Below the pieces are notes generated by a model. The model had not been told where the DNA came from. It ran no database searches and worked only from the letters and a program-made list of their open reading frames with translations. This document shows, in pieces, positions 45,803 through 54,218 of a stretch of DNA of 64,000 nt. Made by a program: the position numbers and the translations under genes. The number at the start of each line of letters is the position of its first letter. The first letter of the stretch is position 1. The stretch lies in contig NZ_CP141059.1 of the NCBI RefSeq assembly GCF_034661235.1, positions 3,905,501 to 3,969,500 on the forward strand, given 5' to 3'. Origin of the DNA: Nocardioides bizhenqiangii (lineage in GTDB: Bacteria; Actinomycetota; Actinomycetes; Propionibacteriales; Nocardioidaceae).

Positions 45803-47560
45803 ATGCGTCGTGCCCTGGTCGTCCTGCTCGGACTGCTCGGACTGCTTGCCCTCGTCTTGGTCGCGCCACCGGCGGGCGCCCACGAGGAGCGCGAGTCGGA
45901 GTTCCCGCCCGGCGACGGCTCGGTGCCGGTGCACCGCACCGAGCGGGAGGCGGCCGACGTGCTCGTGGTGTGCAAGGCCGACTCGGAGTCCCGGATCAAC
46001 CAGATCGCCAACGCGACGGTCCGCAACCGCAACCTGCGCCTGCTCGAGCAGTGCGAATTCCGGGACCTGCAGGCCGCGGTCGACGCCGTGACCGTCCAGC
46101 GCTCCAACATCTACCTGCTCCCCGGCGTCTACCGCGAGCGGCCGTCGTGGGACGCGCCGTGCATGGAGGGCTACGACGGCGGCGTCGTCAGCTACGAGCT
46201 GTCCCACTTGTGCGGAGAGGTGGTCAACCTGGTCACCATCGCCGGTGACGACCCGGACGACGACGACATCGTCTGCGACGGGGCGGTGTGCAACCTCCAG
46301 ATCGAGGGTACGGGCGCCAGCCCGGAGGACGTCCTCTTCCGCGGCGGCTTCCGCAAGGACGGCGACTGGGTGAAGCACAACGGCATCAAGGCCGACCGCG
46401 CCGACGGCTTCTACCTCGCGAACATGACCCTCGAGCAGTTCCGCGAGAACGCCGTCTACGTGCACGAGACCGACGGGTACGTCGTCGACCGGGTGGTCAC
46501 CCGCTACAACGACCTCTACGGCGTCCTCACGTTCACCTCCGACCACGGCCTGATCCAGCGCTGCGAGGCCCACCACAACGGCGACTCGGGCATCTACCCC
46601 GGCAGCGCGGCCGACGTGAACGCGACCAACCGCAAGACAGGTCCGCTCACCCGTTGGGCGGTCGAGGTGCGGAACTGCGACATGCACCACAACGCGCTCG
46701 GCTTCTCGGGCACCGCCGGCAACTCGGTCTACGTCCACGACAACCGGATCCACCACAACGGCGTCGGCTTCGTGGTGGAGTCGATCCTCGCGGGACACCC
46801 GGGCATGCCGCAGGACCACGGTTGGTTCTCGCACAACAAGATCTACTCCAACAACGTCAACTACTACGGCAACGTCGCCGGCGACGACGCCCCGTGCCAG
46901 GAGGAGCGGCCGGTCGACCGCGGCCACCAGCGCGGTGTGGTGTGCCCGGCGTTCCCCCTCCCCGTCGGCACCGGCGGCATGATGGTCGGCAACCACAACT
47001 ACGTGGACGGCAACCAGGTCTGGAACAACTACCGCCAGGGCTTCATGCTCTTCTGGGTGCCGCCGGCGCTGATGCGCGAGGACTACGACCCGCTGCACCA
47101 GACCGACAACTCCAACTACAACCACTTCACCCGCAACAAGATGGGCCTCACCCCCGCTGGTGAGGCATCGCCCAACGGGCTCGACTTCTGGTGGGACGAC
47201 GCCGGGATCGGCAACTGCTGGCAGGACAACGAGGCGGCAGGCGGCCAGAAGATCACCCACAACGCGACCCTGGGCTACCTCCCGAACTGCAAGGCGCCCT
47301 CGCTGCTGCCGGTGAGCAACCTGATCAAGACCACGGCACTGCTGGGCTGCGCGTCGTACGACCGGTACTCCAACCCCAGCCCCGCCAACTGCGACTGGAT
47401 CGTGACACCGCCGAAGCCGACCGCCGAGAGCATCGCCGCCGCCCAGGCCGGGGCCGATCAGGGTCCTGACAGCCCGACCGTCCCGATCGTGCTGGTCGCC
47501 GCCGGCCTGCTCGGCGCGGCCGCGCTGCGACTCAGGACCCGGCGGGCCGCGGGGCGATGA
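45803..47560 (+). CDS. Surface right-handed parallel beta-helix protein
   Basis: The 585-residue protein has a signal peptide (ends about residue 26, AGA), a long parallel beta-helix with repeated asparagine/histidine turns (CEAHHNGDSGIYPG, CDMHHNALGFSGT, NRIHHNGVGFVVE, NKIYSNNVNYYGN) and a C-terminal membrane anchor (IVLVAAGLLGAAALRL followed by RTRRAAGR). There is no LPXTG sorting motif. Such folds bind or cleave polysaccharides; catalytic residues are not evident. AAGGAGG lies 8 nt before the ATG. It overlaps the next gene by 4 bp. Confidence 0.82.
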   Translation: MRRALVVLLGLLGLLALVLVAPPAGAHEERESEFPPGDGSVPVHRTEREAADVLVVCKADSESRINQIANATVRNRNLRLLEQCEFRDLQAAVDAVTVQRSNIYLLPGVYRERPSWDAPCMEGYDGGVVSYELSHLCGEVVNLVTIAGDDPDDDDIVCDGAVCNLQIEGTGASPEDVLFRGGFRKDGDWVKHNGIKADRADGFYLANMTLEQFRENAVYVHETDGYVVDRVVTRYNDLYGVLTFTSDHGLIQRCEAHHNGDSGIYPGSAADVNATNRKTGPLTRWAVEVRNCDMHHNALGFSGTAGNSVYVHDNRIHHNGVGFVVESILAGHPGMPQDHGWFSHNKIYSNNVNYYGNVAGDDAPCQEERPVDRGHQRGVVCPAFPLPVGTGGMMVGNHNYVDGNQVWNNYRQGFMLFWVPPALMREDYDPLHQTDNSNYNHFTRNKMGLTPAGEASPNGLDFWWDDAGIGNCWQDNEAAGGQKITHNATLGYLPNCKAPSLLPVSNLIKTTALLGCASYDRYSNPSPANCDWIVTPPKPTAESIAAAQAGADQGPDSPTVPIVLVAAGLLGAAALRLRTRRAAGR

Positions 47561-48096
47561 ACCCGCTCGCGCGGTACGCCGCGGTCGGCGTCACCGGCGT
47601 CGCGCTGGGCTGGGCGCTGCTCCCGTTCGGCGTCCGCGTCGACCAGACGGTGACACCGGACCTGCCCGTCGACGCGGGACTGCTGGTGCCGGGGTACGGC
47701 GACGAGGGGACCTACGCACTCGACTACCGGCACCACGAGGAGGTCACGGTGCGGCTGCCCGTCAGCAACGACGGCCCGTTGCCGATCCGCGTGACCGACG
47801 CGGACCTCGACAGCGAGCCCCTCCCCCTGCTGGCCACGGTCGACGACAACCTGCCGCTCCGGGTCGGCCCGTGGGGCGAGGCCCAGCTCGAGCTCACCCT
47901 GCGGTTCGACAACTGCCGGCACTACCACGAGCGGTCCGCCGACACCTGGGACCACCTCGACCTCGCGGGCTCGGTCCTCGGGCGGGAGTTCGAGAGGGAA
48001 CTGGCGTTGGAGTACCCGCTCGCCCTCCACGGCCAGATCATCAACAACTGCCCCGACCGCACCCTCACCCGCGGCGACGACGTCCGACCCCGCTGA
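47557..48096 (+). CDS. Membrane-anchored beta-sandwich-like protein, unknown
   Basis: The 179-residue protein has an N-terminal hydrophobic anchor (YAAVGVTGVALGWALLPFG) and an external domain that reads like a single Ig-like or cohesin-like beta-sandwich (EVTVRLPVSNDGPLPIRVTDADL, LPLRVGPWGEAQLELTLRFDNC). Two cysteines could form one disulfide. Its start overlaps the beta-helix gene stop (ATGA), so the two are translated together and probably act together at the cell surface. No family recognised. Confidence 0.7.
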   Translation: MNPLARYAAVGVTGVALGWALLPFGVRVDQTVTPDLPVDAGLLVPGYGDEGTYALDYRHHEEVTVRLPVSNDGPLPIRVTDADLDSEPLPLLATVDDNLPLRVGPWGEAQLELTLRFDNCRHYHERSADTWDHLDLAGSVLGREFERELALEYPLALHGQIINNCPDRTLTRGDDVRPR

Positions 48097-48105
48097 GCAG
48101 CGTGG

Positions 48106-48801
48106 TCACCCCCGCCAGGCGGACTCGTCGGTCAGATCGGCGTGCGTCCGCACCCAGGCGTGCATCGCGATCGCCGCGGCGGCCGACGCGTTGATCGACC
48201 GGGTCGAGCCGAACTGGGCGATCGAGAACGTCCCGTCGCAAGCCGCGCGGGCGGCGTCCGACAGCCCCGGGCCCTCCTGGCCGAACAGGAAGCACACCCG
48301 GCGCGGGATCTCCATCGTCTCCAGGTGCGCCGACCCCGGAAGGTTGTCGATGCCGAGCAGCGGCACCGGACCGCCTCCGGGGTCGTGGTCCTGCAGGTAG
48401 CCGCGCAGGTCCGCGACGGTCGGATGGTGCCGCACGTGCTGGTAGCGGTCGGTGACCATCGCACCGCGCCGGTTCCACCGGCGGTTGCCGACGATGTGCA
48501 CCTCCCGCGCGAGGAAGGCGTTGGCGGAGCGCACGATGGTCCCGATGTTGAAGTCGTGCTGCCAGTTCTCGATCGCGACGTGGAACGAGTGCCGGCGCCG
48601 GTCGAGGTCGGCCACGATCGCCTCGACGGTCCAGTACCGGTAGCGGTCCACCACGTTGCGACGGTCGCCGTCGGCGAGCAGGGCGGGGTCGTACTGCTCC
48701 CCCTCGGGCCACGGTCCCTGCCACGGTCCGACGCCGACCTCGGCCGGGCCGTGCGGCATCGGGTCGTACGGCGCCCGGGGGTCGTCCGGCTGCTCTCCCA
48801 C
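48106..48801 (-). CDS. SpoU/TrmH-family RNA methyltransferase
   Basis: The 231-residue protein carries the SPOUT knot motifs: NWQHDFNIGTIVRSANAFLAREVHIVG (motif 1), FLFGQEGPGLSD (motif 2) and IAQFGSTRSINASAAAAIAMHAW (motif 3). It methylates 2'-OH of a ribose in tRNA or rRNA; the target site is not evident. The GTG at 48801 has TAGGGT 7 nt upstream, which fixes a shorter start than the open frame allows. It shares a short divergent promoter region with DedA. Confidence 0.88.
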   Translation of the reverse strand: MGEQPDDPRAPYDPMPHGPAEVGVGPWQGPWPEGEQYDPALLADGDRRNVVDRYRYWTVEAIVADLDRRRHSFHVAIENWQHDFNIGTIVRSANAFLAREVHIVGNRRWNRRGAMVTDRYQHVRHHPTVADLRGYLQDHDPGGGPVPLLGIDNLPGSAHLETMEIPRRVCFLFGQEGPGLSDAARAACDGTFSIAQFGSTRSINASAAAAIAMHAWVRTHADLTDESAWRG

Positions 48802-48808
48802 GAACGGC

Positions 48809-48814
48809 ACCCTA
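48809..48814 (-). promoter_or_regulatory. Leaderless -10 hexamer TAGGGT
   Basis: TAGGGT lies 7 nt before the GTG at 48801. Confidence 0.65.
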
Positions 48815-48832
48815 ATGGCGGCGGCGTTAGGG
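48810..48832. promoter_or_regulatory. Inverted repeat in a divergent promoter
   Basis: CCCTAA (48810-48815) and TTAGGG (48827-48832) flank 11 nt and overlap the -10 hexamer of the methyltransferase gene. It could coordinate the two divergent genes; alternatively it reflects two -10-like TAGGG elements facing each other. Confidence 0.4.
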
Positions 48833-48841
48833 ATCGGCCGG

Positions 48842-48847
48842 TAGCGT
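48842..48847 (+). promoter_or_regulatory. Leaderless -10 hexamer TAGCGT of dedA
   Basis: TAGCGT lies 6 nt before the GTG at 48854. Confidence 0.65.
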
Positions 48848-48853
48848 GGCGGC

Positions 48854-49618
48854 GTGAACACGCTGGTCGCGACCCCGGCCGTCGTACCCATGCTGTTCGG
48901 GATCAAGTGGCTGGACCCGGAATGGCTGCAGCACGAGTACGGCGCCGCCTTCATCTGGATCTCGCTGGCGATCGTCTTCGTGGAGTGCGGCCTGTTCTTC
49001 CCGTTCCTCCCGGGCGACACGCTGCTGTTCGCGCTCGGGCTGTTCATCGCCGGGAGCAACTCGACCGGCTACACCGTGATCGGGATCTCCAACGAGCCCG
49101 CCCAGCTCGTCATCGCGATGTCGCTGCTGATCGTCGCGGCGTTCGCCGGCAACGTCGCGGGCTACGAGATCGGGCGCAAGATCGGCCCACCCCTCTACGA
49201 GCGCGACGGCCGGATCCTGAAGAAGCAGTACTTCGACAAGACCGGCGCGTTCTTCGACAAGCACGGCAACAAGGCGCTCGTGATCGGGCGCTTCGTGCCG
49301 TTCGTCCGGACCTACGTCACCGTCGTTGCCGGTGTCACCTTGATGGAGCGGCGCCGGTTCGTCATCTGGAGCGCGGTCGGCGCCGTCCTGTGGGTCGTCT
49401 CGATCACCCTGCTGGGCTACTTCCTCGGCGAGGCCGTCCCCGCACTCGGCGAGAACATCGACTACGTCACGATCGCCATCCTCGCGTTCTCCGCGATCCC
49501 GCTGGTGTGGGAATGGTGGCGTCACCGCCGCACGTCGGCCAAGGAGGCTGACGACAACGACGGTGACGGCCACCCGGATCGCGACATCATCGGGATGGAC
49601 GCGACCCCCAGCGACTAG
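48854..49618 (+). CDS. DedA family membrane protein
   Basis: The 254-residue protein is a DedA/SNARE-associated (VTT-domain) family member: FVECGLFFPFLPGDTLLFALGLF with the conserved acidic residue and PGD, GYEIGRKIGPPLYE, and FVPFVRTYVTVVAGVTLMERRRF, a DedA signature. Members are thought to move undecaprenyl phosphate or other lipids across the membrane. The C-terminal tail is unusually acidic (EADDNDGDGHPDRDI). TAGCGT 6 nt upstream supports the GTG start. Confidence 0.92.
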   Translation: MNTLVATPAVVPMLFGIKWLDPEWLQHEYGAAFIWISLAIVFVECGLFFPFLPGDTLLFALGLFIAGSNSTGYTVIGISNEPAQLVIAMSLLIVAAFAGNVAGYEIGRKIGPPLYERDGRILKKQYFDKTGAFFDKHGNKALVIGRFVPFVRTYVTVVAGVTLMERRRFVIWSAVGAVLWVVSITLLGYFLGEAVPALGENIDYVTIAILAFSAIPLVWEWWRHRRTSAKEADDNDGDGHPDRDIIGMDATPSD

Positions 49619-49628
49619 ACGACCACGC

Positions 49629-51203
49629 CTAGGCCGGCAGGTTGAACCTCGCGCTGTAGGCCGAGTAAGCGCTGGCGCCGGCGGCGTTGGTCGCCTTCAC
49701 CCGGCAGCGGTAGGCCTTGCCCGCCGTGAGCCGGGTCACCGTGACCGGCGACGTCGTGCCGTCGGCGGTCCTGGTGAGGCCGCCGTTGGAGGACGCACAC
49801 TGCACCCGGTACGAGGTGATGGCGGCGCCACCGTTGTACGCCGGCGGGGCGAACGTGACCTTGGCGCTGGTCCGCGTGGCCGCGGTCGCGGTCACGTTGG
49901 TCGGGCGGTCGGGCCGCGTCGCGGGCTGGGTGACCGTGGCCGAGTACGCCGAGTAGCTGCCGGTCCCGACTGCGTTCCGCGCGTTGACACGGCACCGGTA
50001 GTCCTTGCCCGGCGTCAGGTTGGTGAAGGTGATCGGCGACGAGGTGCCGTCGACGGTCCTGGACGTGCCGCCGTTCGGCGAGGTGCACTGGGCGCGATAG
50101 CCGGTGATCGGCGAGTTGCCGTCGTTGGCCGGTGGGTTGAACGTGACCCGGGAGGTCGTCGCGGACACGACGTTCGTGACGACCGAGGTCGGCGCTCCGG
50201 GTGCGGCCGTCGCCTGCGGGGTGTTGAAGTTGCCGGTCTTGTTCGACCAGCTGCCGCTGCCCACGTTGTTGGTGGCCCGGACGTCGCAGGCGTAGGTCTG
50301 GTTGGGGCTCAACCCGGTGACGTTGATCGGACTGCCGCCGCCGGTGGCGGTCTGCGTCACTCCGCCGGTCGGGCTCTCGCACCGGGCGGTGTAGCCGTTG
50401 ATCGCCGCACCGCCGTTGTTGGCCGGCGGGTTGAAGGACACCTGCGCCGACGTCGGCGAGGTCGCGTTGGCGGCCACGTTGGTCGGCGCACCCGGAGCCG
50501 TCACCGGAGGCGGGGCGGTGTAGAACGGCACGCTCAGGTTCAGGGTCGGGCCGGCGTTGCCGTCGGCGATGCCCAGCTCGGCGGTCAGCTGCGAGCCCCA
50601 CTGCTGCGACGTGGCTCTGACGGGCACCCAGAACTCCCAGGCCGAGCCATTCATGTAGTTCTGACCCGCGGGCAGCGGCCAGCCACCGCTCCACCCGGTC
50701 TGGCTGCTCGAGTAGTAGCCGTTGGCCGAGACGTTCGACCACTGCGGGCACTCGGCAGCGAGCGTGATCTCCCGCTGGGTGCCCGGACCCGGCGGGGTGT
50801 AGAAGCAGCGGATCCGCTGGGTCTTGTCGAACTCGACGCCGCTAGGGAGCACGAACCGCGGGAAGAGCTTGGGAGTGCTGCAGTGCGAGCCGACGAGCAT
50901 CGCGTAGAGGTTGAGGTAGGTGGTGTTCCCGGTGACCGGCGTGATCGGGTCGGACTGCTGGTCACCCCAGTAGGACACGAAGGCGCCGATGCCGAACTCC
51001 TGGTACGGGCTGCCCCAGATGATCGAGGGACAGTTGGTGATCGTCGTGTATTTCGTGGACCCGCCGTTCCACTTCTCGGCTGCTGATGCGGGTGCGGCAC
51101 CGAGCCCGAGCACCGACGCCACCATGGCGACGACGACCAGCACGGGGCTCAATCTGCGAGCGACGCGGCGCGCGCGGGACGGACGGGACGTTGGGACGGA
51201 CAT
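49629..51203 (-). CDS. Secreted protein with three fibronectin type III domains
   Basis: The 524-residue protein has a signal peptide (about residues 1-42, ASA), a unique N-terminal domain of about 190 residues with four cysteines and aromatic residues, then three fibronectin type III domains starting at about 235, 332 and 431 (each opens PGAPT or PDRPTNV and contains SFNPPANNGG-like segments and a YxCxVxAxN strand). The domains are 80-95 residues each and closely similar, implying recent duplication. It is released or wall-associated; the unique head may be the functional part. Function is unknown. Confidence 0.8.
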   Translation of the reverse strand: MSVPTSRPSRARRVARRLSPVLVVVAMVASVLGLGAAPASAAEKWNGGSTKYTTITNCPSIIWGSPYQEFGIGAFVSYWGDQQSDPITPVTGNTTYLNLYAMLVGSHCSTPKLFPRFVLPSGVEFDKTQRIRCFYTPPGPGTQREITLAAECPQWSNVSANGYYSSSQTGWSGGWPLPAGQNYMNGSAWEFWVPVRATSQQWGSQLTAELGIADGNAGPTLNLSVPFYTAPPPVTAPGAPTNVAANATSPTSAQVSFNPPANNGGAAINGYTARCESPTGGVTQTATGGGSPINVTGLSPNQTYACDVRATNNVGSGSWSNKTGNFNTPQATAAPGAPTSVVTNVVSATTSRVTFNPPANDGNSPITGYRAQCTSPNGGTSRTVDGTSSPITFTNLTPGKDYRCRVNARNAVGTGSYSAYSATVTQPATRPDRPTNVTATAATRTSAKVTFAPPAYNGGAAITSYRVQCASSNGGLTRTADGTTSPVTVTRLTAGKAYRCRVKATNAAGASAYSAYSARFNLPA

Positions 51204-51340
51204 CGTTCTGCTCCAAGTGGGGATCGGAATGGCTGTTGCAGAGCCAATCCCCTAGGAGCAGGAGATTTCACCTGAATTGCGGTCGCCCTCGTTCCTGCGG
51301 ATGACGTGATTCATCCCAGAGAACGATCGACTTGACACCG

Positions 51341-51886
51341 TCAGGAAGTCGCAGCCGCCCTGGCGGCGTCGAGCTCGGCCTTGGTGAGCACCGCCCGCAC
51401 CTCGAGACCGACGTCCGCGAGAGGGTTGACGTCCTCGGGGCTCCGGTCGATCGCGCAGACCACCGCGTCGATGATCGCGCCGCCGGCCCGCAGCGCGTTG
51501 GTGGCGTCGCGGACGGCGCCCCCGGTCGTGATCACGTCCTCGATGAGCGTGATCCGGCGGCCGTCGTACGCCGGTCCCTCGGCAAGCTTGCAGGTGCCGT
51601 AGGTCTTGGCCTCCTTGCGCACGAACAGCGCCGGCATCCCGATGATCCCGCTGATCGCGGTCGCGATCGGGATGCCGCCCATCTCGAGCCCGCCGAGCAG
51701 CTCGGTCCCGGGCGGCAGCAGCTGCACCATCTCTCGTGCGACCCGGGCCAGCAGCAGCGGGTCGGCCTCGAAGAGGTACTTGTCGAAGTACTCGGTGCTG
51801 ACCTGGCCGCTGCGGAGCGTGAACTCCCCGGTCAGGCGGCAGGTGGCGTCGATGTCGGCGGCGAGCTCCGGGTCGGTGGCGGTCAC
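51341..51886 (-). CDS. pyrE: Orotate phosphoribosyltransferase
   Basis: PyrE joins orotate and PRPP to form OMP in pyrimidine synthesis. The PRPP motif ITLIEDVITTGGAV is at about residues 112-125 and FTLRSGQVSTEYFDKY opens the substrate site. The 181 residues are standard. TAGCCT 6 nt before the GTG indicates a leaderless transcript. No other pyr genes are in the window. The 137-bp gap behind it holds nothing recognisable beyond the promoter of the fibronectin protein. Confidence 0.95.
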   Translation of the reverse strand: MTATDPELAADIDATCRLTGEFTLRSGQVSTEYFDKYLFEADPLLLARVAREMVQLLPPGTELLGGLEMGGIPIATAISGIIGMPALFVRKEAKTYGTCKLAEGPAYDGRRITLIEDVITTGGAVRDATNALRAGGAIIDAVVCAIDRSPEDVNPLADVGLEVRAVLTKAELDAARAAATS

Positions 51887-51892
51887 GGCATC

Positions 51893-51898
51893 AGGCTA
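51893..51898 (-). promoter_or_regulatory. Leaderless -10 hexamer TAGCCT of pyrE
   Basis: TAGCCT lies 6 nt before the GTG at 51886. Confidence 0.65.
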
Positions 51899-51922
51899 GT
51901 GACCACATCCTCGGGCCGCGTC

Positions 51923-51928
51923 TAGGGT
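51923..51928 (+). promoter_or_regulatory. Leaderless -10 hexamer TAGGGT
   Basis: TAGGGT lies 7 nt before the GTG at 51936. Confidence 0.65.
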
Positions 51929-51935
51929 CGGTCAG

Positions 51936-53123
51936 GTGACCCAGCGCAGCACCGGTCGGCGCGCCCGCCGCCTCGACGGCATCGGGACGACGATCTTCAC
52001 CGAGATGTCAGCCCTCGCGGTCCGCACCGGGGCGGTCAACCTCGGCCAGGGCTTCCCCGACCGGGACGGGCCGCCGGAGGTGATCGCACGGGCGGTGGCG
52101 GCGTTGCAGGGCGGCGCCAACCAGTACGCACCAGGCCCCGGCGTCCCGGCGCTGCGGCAGGCGATCACGCGGCACCAGCAGCGGCACTACGGCATCGAGC
52201 TCGACCCTGACTCGGAGGTCGTGGTCACCACCGGCTGCACCGAGGGCATCGCCGCGGCCCTGCTCGGGCTGGTCGACCCGGGCGACGAGGTCGTCGTGCT
52301 GGAGCCCTACTACGACTCCTACACCGCGATGATCACCATGGCCGGAGGAGTACGCCGTCCGGTGACGCTCCGCTCCCCCGACTTTCGCCTCGACGCCGAC
52401 GAGCTGCGGGCAGCGGTCGGCCCGCGGACGAAGCTGATCCTGCTCAACAGCCCGCACAACCCGACCGGCAGCGTGCTCACGCGGCGCGAGCTGGAGGACG
52501 TGGCCGCGGTTGCCCGCGAGCACGACCTGGTCGTCGTGACCGACGAGGTCTACGAGCACCTGGTGTTCGACGGCCACGAGCACGTGCCGATCGCGACCCT
52601 GCCCGGCATGAGGGAACGGACCCTCACCCTCTCCAGCGCCGGCAAGTCCTACTCGTTCACCGGCTGGAAGGTCGGCTGGGCGACCGGGCCGGCCGCGCTG
52701 GTCGGTGCGCTGTTCGCCGCCAAGCAGTGGCTGACCTTCACCTCCGGCGCGCCGCTCCAGCCAGCGGTCGCCGCCGCTCTCGACGAGTGTCCCGACTTCC
52801 CGATCGAGCTCGGCCGGAGCCTGCAGCAGCGACGCGACCGGCTGGTCGCCGGGCTCGAGGCGGCGGGGCTGGCGCCGTTCGTCCCGCAGGGCACCTACTT
52901 CGCGACCACCGACATCTCAGCCCTCGGCTGGGCCAGCAGCCGCGACTTCTGCCTGGCGCTCCCGGAGCGGGCCGGCGTCGTCGCCGTCCCGATGGAGGTC
53001 TTCTACGACGACCCCGACGCCGCCGGAGCGGGGCGGCACCTGGTGCGCTGGGCGTTCTGCAAGGAGGCGGAGCTCATCGACGACGCGCTGGCCCGACTTG
53101 CTAGCGCGGATCTTCGCGCCTGA
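51936..53123 (+). CDS. Class I/II aminotransferase (DapC/kynurenine aminotransferase-like)
   Basis: This 395-residue PLP enzyme of fold type I has NLGQGFPD near the N-terminus, NSPHNPTGSVLTRRELEDVA, VVVTDEVYEHLVFDG and the PLP-lysine motif SSAGKSYSFTGWKVGW at about residues 228-243. It resembles the group that includes Rv0858c (proposed N-succinyldiaminopimelate aminotransferase) and kynurenine/glutamine transaminase K. Substrate is not settled by sequence. It is divergent from pyrE with a 49-bp gap that carries both leaderless promoters, and overlaps the next convergent gene by 23 bp. Confidence 0.88.
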   Translation: MTQRSTGRRARRLDGIGTTIFTEMSALAVRTGAVNLGQGFPDRDGPPEVIARAVAALQGGANQYAPGPGVPALRQAITRHQQRHYGIELDPDSEVVVTTGCTEGIAAALLGLVDPGDEVVVLEPYYDSYTAMITMAGGVRRPVTLRSPDFRLDADELRAAVGPRTKLILLNSPHNPTGSVLTRRELEDVAAVAREHDLVVVTDEVYEHLVFDGHEHVPIATLPGMRERTLTLSSAGKSYSFTGWKVGWATGPAALVGALFAAKQWLTFTSGAPLQPAVAAALDECPDFPIELGRSLQQRRDRLVAGLEAAGLAPFVPQGTYFATTDISALGWASSRDFCLALPERAGVVAVPMEVFYDDPDAAGAGRHLVRWAFCKEAELIDDALARLASADLRA

Positions 53124-54177
53124 ACCAGGCCGTGACGTCGGACCGTAGCAACAGCCAGAGCGTCACGACGTTGGCGCCGAGCAGCACGACGAGGAGCGGG
53201 CTGAGGAAGGTGACGCCGAGCAGGACGAGCCCGGAGGCCCCGGTGCACACCACGAGCGCGATCCGCGCCCACTGCAGCCGGCGGAAGGCCAGCACGGCCA
53301 GCACCATCGCGGCCGCGCACCACAGCACGATCAGCGCCGTCGCCACGTAGGTGCCGGTCGCCAGCTCCGCCTGCGACATGCCCTGCATGTCGAAGTCGGG
53401 TTGCTGACGCTCGATCTCGTCGAAGAACGCGTCCCGGGCGACGGCCAAGACCAGCGAGAAGAGCACCATGAAGCCGGCGACGACCGCACAGGAGGTCCAC
53501 ACGATGATGCACGCCGCCAGCAGGGCGCCGGGGCGCTTCGCGCGGACGTCGTACGGCGACGCAGGCGGGTCGGAGTCCGGCAGCGGAGCGCCGTACTCAC
53601 CGGTGAACGGCCCGGGCTCTGCCGCTGGCGTTGGCGATGCCGTCGACGACGGCTCGGGAGTGCGTGGTGGAGCGTCCACCGGGCCCGGTGGCGCCTGCGG
53701 TGCGAACGGATCGGGGCGTCGTTGCGCGACGGCCGACGTCGCGGAGACCCAGGGCCGACCGGCGAACCAGTCCCGGGTCGGGCGCAGCCACAGCATGCAG
53801 ATGCCGGCGACGACCAGCGGCGCGAAGAACCCCGCGGTCGCGAACCCGCCGATGAGGACCAGCGGGGCGAGCAGCGTCAGGGCGAGCCGGGCGCTGGTTG
53901 AGCGACGCAGCGCGTGGACGCCGAGGATGGTTGATGCCGTCGCCGCCGCCGCCGCGACCATGCACATCACCCGGATCGTGGTCTTCAGACCCTCCAGCCC
54001 GAGCCCAGTGCCGGAGAGCGGCGGTTCGTTCAGCAAGCGCCGGAGCTCCTCCTGCACCTCGAGGGTGTGGAGGTTGGAGATCCGCTGCCACGCCGTGACC
54101 ACCAGGATCACCGACCCGCCGATGATCAGCCAGGCGGCGAAAGTCGCCTGGCCGGGTCGGGGGGCTTTGTCGGGCAT
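53101..54177 (-). CDS. Polytopic membrane protein, unknown function
   Basis: The 358-residue protein has about six hydrophobic helices in two groups, separated by a proline-rich linker of about 80 residues (RRPDPFAPQAPPGPVDAPPRTPEP). The two groups look alike in layout (each followed by a WLxxRPTRDWF or WLLLRSDVTAWF segment), hinting at an internal duplication. No family is recognised. It overlaps the aminotransferase gene at the 3' end by 23 bp. Confidence 0.68.
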   Translation of the reverse strand: MPDKAPRPGQATFAAWLIIGGSVILVVTAWQRISNLHTLEVQEELRRLLNEPPLSGTGLGLEGLKTTIRVMCMVAAAAATASTILGVHALRRSTSARLALTLLAPLVLIGGFATAGFFAPLVVAGICMLWLRPTRDWFAGRPWVSATSAVAQRRPDPFAPQAPPGPVDAPPRTPEPSSTASPTPAAEPGPFTGEYGAPLPDSDPPASPYDVRAKRPGALLAACIIVWTSCAVVAGFMVLFSLVLAVARDAFFDEIERQQPDFDMQGMSQAELATGTYVATALIVLWCAAAMVLAVLAFRRLQWARIALVVCTGASGLVLLGVTFLSPLLVVLLGANVVTLWLLLRSDVTAWFRREDPR

Positions 54178-54218
54178 GTCTCCATTCCACCAGACCGGTT
54201 CACACCGGCCGCGGGCGG

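Noticed and set aside
44771..47260. 829-residue open frame on the minus strand
   Set aside because: Antisense to the septum-formation and beta-helix genes, whose signal peptides, ribosome sites and repeats are convincing; the translation is rich in Val/Asp/Arg without domains.
45803..47560. Sortase-anchored protein
   Set aside because: The C-terminus has a membrane helix and basic tail but no LPXTG-like motif.
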